DNA of 36,112 bases from positions 1-36,112 of the forward strand of contig CAIJNQ010000151.1 of NCBI GenBank assembly GCA_903822015.1, read 5' to 3'. Positions 19,201 through 28,200 of the stretch are shown here, one piece after another. This stretch comes from an uncultured Verrucomicrobia subdivision 3 bacterium (GTDB lineage Bacteria > Verrucomicrobiota > Verrucomicrobiia > Limisphaerales > UBA11358). The translations under genes and the position numbers were made by a program. Each line of letters opens with the position of its first letter. Position 1 is the first letter of the stretch. Under the pieces are notes generated by a model. It did not search any database, was not told the origin of the DNA, and was given only the letters and a program-made list of their open reading frames with translations.

Positions 19201-22200
19201 CAAACCGTTTCAAAGCATCGCGGTCAGCAGCGCCAGCCTCAATATTGACAACACCCTGCTCTTCAGCGCCACCGTCACCGGCTCGTCCGGCACCACGCCG
19301 GGCGTGACGACGCAAACGCTCACCGGCGTGACGCTGACGTTGCAGGATCCGGCCACCAAAAACATTTACCTGACGCTGACCGCCGCCTCGGCCAGTTATT
19401 CAACCGTCGCCGGCGGCATCATCTACGATAATACGACCTGGGGTGCCAACGGCGGCTATGACGTGGTGCTGAACAACCTGAGCCTCTCGCTCGGCGGCTA
19501 TGTGGTTTTCAACGGCACGGTGGATGTCCAGTATAACAACAAGACATCCAGCAGCGCGGCAAAGGTGTCCTTCAATTTCACCAGCGCGGCCATCACCTTC
19601 AATCAAAATGCCGGCTCGAATCCGCTGGTCTCCGTGGCGGGAAGTTTCGCCTTTGCCTACAGCAGCACGGCCGGATTGAGTTTGATCGGCACGCCGACGA
19701 TTTCCGGCGTCAGCTTCTTCGGCCAGACCATTACCCCGGCCACCACGGCCGCCGCGGCCACCACGGCGAGCAGTCCGATCACCACCGCCGCCGCGACATC
19801 CACTTCGGGAACGCTCGGGCCGGTCACCCTCGGCTCGCCCGGCATCGGCTTCAGCAACTTCAATCTGGATACTTCCGGCAATTTGTCAGTTAAAGTCACC
19901 ATCTCCGACAAGGGCGCCGGCATCAACAGCACCTTCGGCAGCGTGGCGGTCAAGGCGTCGGTTGATTTGGAAGGTTCATTCACGGTCGGGATGACGCTTA
20001 ATCTGCAGAATCCGATTTCTGCGCCGACGAATATACAGGCCGGCAACTTTGCGTTGACCCTAAAGAACCTGAATATCACCGTCACCATCACCGGCGCCAG
20101 CAACATCACGCTCACGCTCACCGCCGCCAGTGTGAGCATCAATCCCGAAGCCGGACCGACGGACAATGCGGTGACTTTTGCCGGCACGCTGAGCGGCAGC
20201 CTGGCCATCGGGAGCCTGCAATTCACCTGTTCCGCCGGCAATTTTGCCATCACCGGCAACGGCTCGTTCGTCGCGCTGCCGGGCTTCAGCGTCTCGCTCA
20301 GCTTCGGCGCCAACACCTCGGAAACGTCATTCTCCTGGCCCAGCTGGCTGCCGCTGCAGAACCTCTCCATGGTGCTGACCTGGACCAATTTCAACTCGGA
20401 CCCGACGAGCTGCCTGATCACGCTGTCCGCCACGGTTTCGGTCACGTTGCCCAGCACCAGTCTGCAGATCACCGGCAACGTCACCAACCTCGTGATCGAT
20501 GTGAGCACATTGGTCAACGGCAATTTCCCGATCATCGGCCTCGGCTCGGTGGCGTTGAATGTCAGCGGAAATTTATTTGGCGGAACCGTCAGCGGTTCGT
20601 TGATCATCGGCGTGGCCCAATTTGATGACAACGGGAAATTGGTCAGTCAATTTTCCGCCAGTTCAGCCCAGGTCGGAACCATCACGGCCACGACCGCAAG
20701 CACCACCGTGACCGGGGTGGGCACGCTGTTTACCAGCCTGCAAGCGGGTCAATCCATCTACGATGCTTCCGGCAACCTCATCGGCACCGTGGCGAGCATT
20801 CAAAGCGACACGTCGCTGACGTTGAACGCGGTGGCGGCGGTCGCGGTGACAACCGGGGCGTTTGAAAACCAACCGGTGGCAACCACCACCACGACTTCAA
20901 CGGCCGCCGGAATTCATTCTGTGTTCTACGCCGGCATTGCTGCCAGCTGGACCTCGCCCAACGGCATGGGATTCGCCATCCAAATCGGACTGACGGAATA
21001 TGGTCCGCTGACCGCTTATTTCTCCGTGAATATCCCCATTCCCATCGGCGAAACGGGATTGATCCTAGCCAGTTTCAGTGGCGGAGTCGCATTCGGCGTT
21101 CCCCTGCCGACCTATAGCATACAAACCGACCCCAACACCGGGTTGCCCTTGGCGAGTAGCGCGTTGCAGCTCCAGACGAACGCCTTCACGCCGCTGGGGC
21201 AGCAGACCGTGACCGAATGGCAGTCGCAACTCGCACAGCAGGCGGCAACGCTATATGCGCCTTCGTTTAAAAATGGCGGCACCATCACCAATGGCTGGTC
21301 CAATTTGGGCAGCGCCCCGATTCTGATTCAAGCGGGCGCGACCCTGACGGCGGGCGATGTGGCGACCATTTCGGCCGATGAGGCGGTTTTCATGGTTACC
21401 GCCACGATCGATTTTGACACCACGGGAAAATTCCTGATCACTGGCACGGCGACGTTCGGCAGCAGCCTGACCGTGAACGTAAGCATCTATGCGAACCTGA
21501 CGCCCTTGTTCCAAAACGATGTGTCGACCACCAATCCGGTCTATGTGCTGTTCCTGCTGGATATGCCGCCGCCGCCGCCGCTGGCCAGCCTGATCAGCCT
21601 GCCCTTGGTGCAAATTTACGGCACCATCACGTTTGCTCCGATCAACAATGGCTTGGAACTTGATTTTGCCGGCGAAGCGGACCTGAACTTGCCGGGCGGT
21701 CTTTATGCGAAACTGACGGGGACCATTTCGTTGATTTTCACTTCGACCAGCTTCCAGATGACCCTCGCCAACGCCGCGCTGAACGTCAGCTATCTGGGCA
21801 CCATCGGCACAGCGGCGGGCAACCTGAATATTCAAAAAGATGGCAACGGCGTGGATATCTGGGGCGCACTGGTGGTGACTTTGAATGTGTCCTCCGCTTC
21901 GCTCCTGCCGGCCTCGACCGGCATCAGCGTCAGCGGCGAAATTGAAATGGAAATCAACACCACCGCAGTGCAGCAATCGGTCACGCTCTCCGGTTTGCAA
22001 CCTTCGGTCACCGAACCGGACGGAACCGTGGTGACGCCGAGCACGACGGTCAATCTGGATCCAAATTCGTTCAGCTTGCTGGTCACCGGCGGGGCCACGG
22101 TGACCCTCCTCGGCCAGCAAATCTTCAACATTTCTGGAACACTGGTGATTGACATCAACTCGACGTCGCTAACCATTTTTGTGCAGGCGATTCTGGACGT

Positions 22201-25200
22201 CGGCCCGGAGGATTTTAATTACGTTTCCTTCAACGCCAACGGCCTGCTCTATGTGGACCAGAACGGGTTCGCGGCGATGGTGACTTTAAGCATCAATAAG
22301 AGTTTGAATCTGGGGAACACCCTCACCTATTCGATGGGCGGCGATTTTCTGCTGGTGATGAACACCACCGGCGAAACCAATCCCATTCAGTTCATCATTC
22401 CCACGGTGGCGGCTTCACCCATTCCGGTGGTGACGGGACCGGACTTCACCAGTTCAAATTTGCTGGCCATCACGAACTATGAAAATGACGCCATCAATCC
22501 AGGCAAACGGACGCTGGTCATACCGGCGGGCCCGCCGCCATCCGGCACGACCGATTATCTGAACGGCTGGATCAACAGCACCGCGTCGATCACGCCGGGC
22601 TATTACTTCCTGATTGTCGGCCGCGGCAGTCTGACGCTGGGCTTGTCCTCCACGTCATTGGTGATCACCGGCAACATCAATATTGCCGCCAGTTACAGCG
22701 CCGGGAATATCATCTTTTCCTTCGAGCTGAACGCGAGCCTGAATCTACAGGTTGCCGGAACCAATCTGTTTTCGTTCAACGTCGTCGGCGGGATCGAAAT
22801 CAGCAACGCCGGACTGGTGGCCGCGCTCAATCTCAGCTTGAACGGCGGCCTGCCCAGCGGTCTGGGCTTCTCGCTGTCGGGTTCGCTGACCTTCACCCTA
22901 GAAATCAATACGACCGGAACTGCGGCCCAGGTGCCCGGCACAAACATCACCGTCCAGCCCGGCGCCATGGTGGCGATCAACGGCTCGCTCGCGATTCCGG
23001 GCTTCACGCTCTCCGGCGAGTTCGACCTCACCGTCACCTCGACTTATCTGGCGGTGAACGTCACCGCCTCAGCCTCCGTGCTGGGAATTACCCTGAACGT
23101 GGATGGTGCCGCGCAAATTTTTTATGGCGCCAACAAAGGTCTGGCGCTCGATCTCATGCTTTCCGTGGGGAGCGGCGCGCCAGGCAGCACCTGCACCTTC
23201 TATCCCATCAGCGCCCTCGGCAACAGCTTTGTCATCCAGGGCACGCTGGAGTTGCAATTGAACACCTGTTCCTCCGCGGTCAAATTGAGCAACGGAGTGA
23301 CCGTCCAGTCCGGCTTCCTGATCTCGCTGACGAACGTGAAAGTTTACCTCTTCCAGGTTTTCGAACTGGACGGTTCCGCGAGCATCCGGGTTTCCTCGGC
23401 CGGATTTGACCTCTACCTGAATGTCACGTTGAATTTCTTCAACCTCGTAAAATTGAATGTCACGGGGGATGTCAATTCCAACGGCACGTTTTATTTTTCG
23501 GCGAGCGCCAGCTTTTATTATTACTGGTCCATCGGCGCGGTCAGCGGTGATGTCTATGCCTATCTGACCGTTTCGTTCTGGTATTACTCCTCCAGCAATA
23601 ACGGATTTTCCGCCTCGGCGGGCTGCGGGATTGATATTTACCACATTGGCTCTTTAAGCCTGAACGCAACAGTCACGATTTCTTCCAGCGAGTTCTATCT
23701 CAACCTTAGCGTGGATTTGGTCCTCTTCTCCGCCACCATCACGATTGACCTTGGCCCGACGTCGCCGCCGCCGGCTCCGCCACCGCCCGTGGTGGCCTGG
23801 CAGAATCCGACCACCCACGTGGTGCAACTGAATTTCGGCACGGATGTCAGCAGTCGTGGAACCGATTATCCGGCACAGGCGGTTGAATCGTACGATGTCA
23901 CCGAGTCACTCGGAATCGTCACCGTGTACACGACACTACCCATACCCGGCGGCAGCGGTTCGCAAACCTATACCAATACATTTACGGGTGTGACCGGCAT
24001 TCTGGTTGACAACACGCGGGATTACGGCGGGGTGACGAAAAGCGACAGCGTCACGATTGAGGCCGGCGTCTTGGTGCCGCTCATCGTGAATCTGGGCAGC
24101 AATAATACCACGATCATCAACCGTGGCAGCGGTGCCACCACCGTTTACAATTACGGCAGCGGCACCAACACGATCACGACCGGCAGCGGCCAGGCCACCA
24201 TTTACGATTATGGCACCGGCAGCAACACTATCAATGTGGGCGGCGGCGGCGTCACTTACTACGGCGGTGAAGTGGGCGCTTCAGTAAGTTCCGCGACCTA
24301 CTCCAGCAAGGGCATCACCTATTTCATTAATTCCAGCAATCAGGTCACGGTCATCGAATCCGGGTACAAGAATTACACGCTATCCAGCACGGGACTGATC
24401 TACGGCAGCTATTCGCTGAATGGCGTCATCAACCAGGCGACGCTGAACGGGGTCAGTGCCGGCGGAACGACCTTCACTTTCAACAATTGGAACGGAACGG
24501 CGACTGTGAACGGCCAGGGCTACAATAACACCGTTGTGGCCAATCCGGGCGGCGGTGCGGCCCTGACATTCGCTTTGACCAACACATCCCTGCAAGTCAA
24601 AACCAACGGCACCGTGACGGAACAGATCACATTATCGGGAATTCAGAAGGCGAATCTGACGGGCGGCACCGGTGCGAATACGTTTAACGTCTCCAGTTGG
24701 AGCGGCACGGCGAACCTGAACGGCGCGGATGGAAACGCCACCTACAACCTGACGTTGACCGGCGTGGGCGCCGGGACGATCAACGTGCTAGACGCGACGG
24801 TCAATTCCAATGACGTGCTGAACCTGTTCGCCAACGCCTCGACCATCATCACCAGCAATCAACTCACGGTCGGCGGGCAGGTCGTCAATTACAGCGCGGT
24901 GGCGACGCTGAACGTCACGGGGACGGCGGCGGGCCTGGCTTACAACGTCCGGAGCACCAACAACACGACGACCACGACCATCAACGCCATGGGCAGCGGC
25001 AACGTATTCAACCTCGGCAGCACGGCCAGCAACGCCAAGGTTCAAGCCGGCAACCTGGAAGGGATCCTCGGCAGTTTGAATCTCAACGGCGGCGGCCAGG
25101 ATATGCTGAACGTGGATGATAGCGGCAATGCCGGCGGTCTCACCGGCGTGATGACGCCGACCACGCTGGATTACACCGGCCTCGGCACGATCACTTACTC

Positions 25201-28200
25201 GGGCATCGCCGCGCTCACCGTCGGCCTCGGCCAGGGCGCGGATACTTTCACCATCGCCGACACCATCACAAGTGCTTCCACCACGCCGGTGATCGTCATC
25301 AACAGCAATGGCGGCAACGACACCATAAACGTGTTGGACGACCACGCCGTGACCGTGATTAACGGCGGCAATGGCAGCGATACGTTCAATATGACCGACG
25401 ATCACGCCGCCACCACGGTCAACGCCGGCACTCACGGAAGCGACACGTTCATCGTGACCGACGATCATGCGCTGACCACGATCAACGGCGGCATCGGCAG
25501 CGACTCGTTCAACCTGCTGGACGACCACGGCGCCACAATTTTCAACGGCGGCACGACCAATAACATCTTCAATATTTTCAACGCGCATGCCGTCACCACG
25601 CTCAATGGCGGGCCGGGCACCAATGCGTTCTATATTTTCGGCAATTCCGCGCAGTTGAACATTAACGGCGCCGGCGTGGACGTGTATAACCTGTTCGCCT
25701 CGGTGCTGGCCGGACAAACGACCTATCAAATCAATGGCCCGGTGACGATCACCGGAGTCGCCGGCGGCAGCGACCAGCTGAACATCTACGGCACGGTCCT
25801 GAACGACACAATCGTCATCAACGGCTACCATTTGACCAGCCTCGGTCTGAACGTGACCTTCGGCAACATCGCCAACTGGGCGTTGTTTGGCCTGGCCGGG
25901 AACGACACCTTCTATGCGCAAAAAGTGGTAGTACCCACCACGATGGTGGGCGATGGCACTCTGCCGGTGTTTGCGTTGCCGGCTGGCTTGAGCGTGCCCG
26001 ACTTCACCGGCGGCAACACCTCGAATACGTTCAACGACACTTATTATATCGGCCGCTTCGGCCCGAACCTGCCCGGCTGGATCGCCGGAATCAACGCGCC
26101 GCTCACCATCGTGGGCGGACCGGGAACCGATACGGCTTACGTGGATGACGCCGCCGATATCGCCAACCGCACCTTCACTTTGACGCCGGGCGTCCTGACC
26201 AGCAATGCGATGGGACCGAACGGCCAGATTGTTTACGATGCGTCGCTGGAATATCTCAACGTGTTCTGCGGCTCGGGCAACGACACGCTCTATGTCAACA
26301 ACCTGTTGAATCCGACCGTGACCACGATTGACGGCGGCAAGGGTATAAACACGGCGTCGCTGAACTTCAGCGGGGATTTTGCGGCCGCCGATTTGACATT
26401 GGTGCGTTTCCGGAACGGCGGCCTCACCGTGGCCGGTAATTACACCGGATTGCTCAACGACGCCGGCGCGCTGACGAACGTGATCATCGGCGGATCAATG
26501 ACCGGCACCGGCGTGCTGAATGTCGGTTCGATCAACACCATGACCGTGGGCGGGGATCTGGCCGGCCTGGTGAACGTGACCGGCTTACTCAACACGCTGG
26601 CCATCACCGGCGGCTCCCCGGGGCAGATTATCGCCGGTTCGATCAATTACATCACCGTGCAATCCGGCTACGGCAACAAGGTTCTGCAAGTGACCGAAGG
26701 CGGCATCCTGCGGAAAATTCTCGCCACGCCGGCGGCGGGGGGCACGTTGCCCGGCAACATCCGGTTCGCCTTCATCTATGATTCCGCCGCGCCCGGCAAT
26801 CCGCAACTGGCCATACAAATCACCAACAGCGGAACCGTGGTGACGCATTCATTCAATCTGGCGCTGACGACGCCCAGCGCTGCTGCACAGTTCAACTTGG
26901 CGCTGGTTTACGCCACCGCCGCCACCGGCCTGGGCAACCTGTCGGTGACGGGCGATCTATTGTTCAAGGCGGATGCGGCCGAACTGAGTTTCCTGCATAT
27001 CGCCACGGCTCCGCATTTCGGTGTCATCCTGCCGTATGACAACATTACCGGATTGGAGTTCAGCGGCATCCTGCCGATCGGCATGGTGGATGTGGCCGGC
27101 ATCGAAGCCATCGCCTTCGGCCTCCTCGAGACGCAGGCGGGCCAGGTCGTCAACATCCTGGGCGACCTCGGCTCGGCGGGTAATCCGCAGGTGCTGTGGA
27201 ATCTGCTGGGCAGCCAGGCGGCCTTGCTGCTGGCAACGGATGCCATCACCGTCTCGTTCAGCACGGGTCACAGCGTCCAGTTGTTCGCCCAATGTAATTC
27301 CAACCCGACGCTGGAATATGCGATGACCTTCACGGATGAATCGTCGGCGGGCAACACGGTCACCGCGCTGGTGGCCATTCTGCCGGCGACGACGACGGTG
27401 CAAAGCATCAGTTTCCAGGGCGACGGCGGATCGGTGAACAGCCGTTATGGCGTCGGCACCATCACCAGCACCGGTTCGCTCGGGAATGTGACGGACGGCG
27501 GCGCTTTGGGCGGCATCACGGCCGCGAATATTTTTGGCAGCATCCTGGTCAACGGCGGGGCGATCACGGGAACGATTCAGACCACGGGCCTGGACACCAA
27601 TCCCTGGACCGGCGTGCAAACGACCTTTAATGCTGACCTGGGCCAGTTCACTTATAATTCGAACGGGACCATCACCGGCGTGACGAAGATTTACGCCAGC
27701 GGCGGCATCACCGGCACCGGCCGGATCATCAGCCGTGGCAACCTGGTCAGCACCGTGACCTCCGCCGCGGCCTTCAGCGGCCTCATCGCGGCGCAGGGCA
27801 ATATCGGCAAGATCCTCACCAACGCCAGCGGCGTGGCGGTGACCAGCGGAACGGGACAACTCACCCGCTACGGCGGAATCAACGTCACCGGCACCATGGC
27901 TGGCCAGGTCGTCGCGCTCGGCAACATTTTCGGCGACATTACCATCACCGGTTCGATGACCGGCCGGATCGCGGCGCAAGGCCAGGCGGTTTCCGGCTTG
28001 AGCGTCACGCGCCTCGGCATCCTTGGCAATTTCCATGTCACGAATAATTTTGCCGGCACGGCGGCGGTGGTTTCCGGCGGATTGATTGGCGACGCCCTGG
28101 ACGCGACAACCTTCCAAGCCGCCACCGTTAGCGGATCCAGTGCCACGGGTTGGCTCGCGGCGGACGGTGCGATCAATGTCGCCAACCCGTCATCGATCAC

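Noticed and set aside
24788-25921. 377-aa antisense ORF inside the giant gene (similarly 26957-28117, 21251-22120 and 19657-20631 on the minus strand)
   Set aside because: Compositional shadows of GC-rich Gly/Thr/Asn/Ala repeat codons; the products are low-complexity and lack recognisable domains, while the plus-strand frame is continuous and structured.
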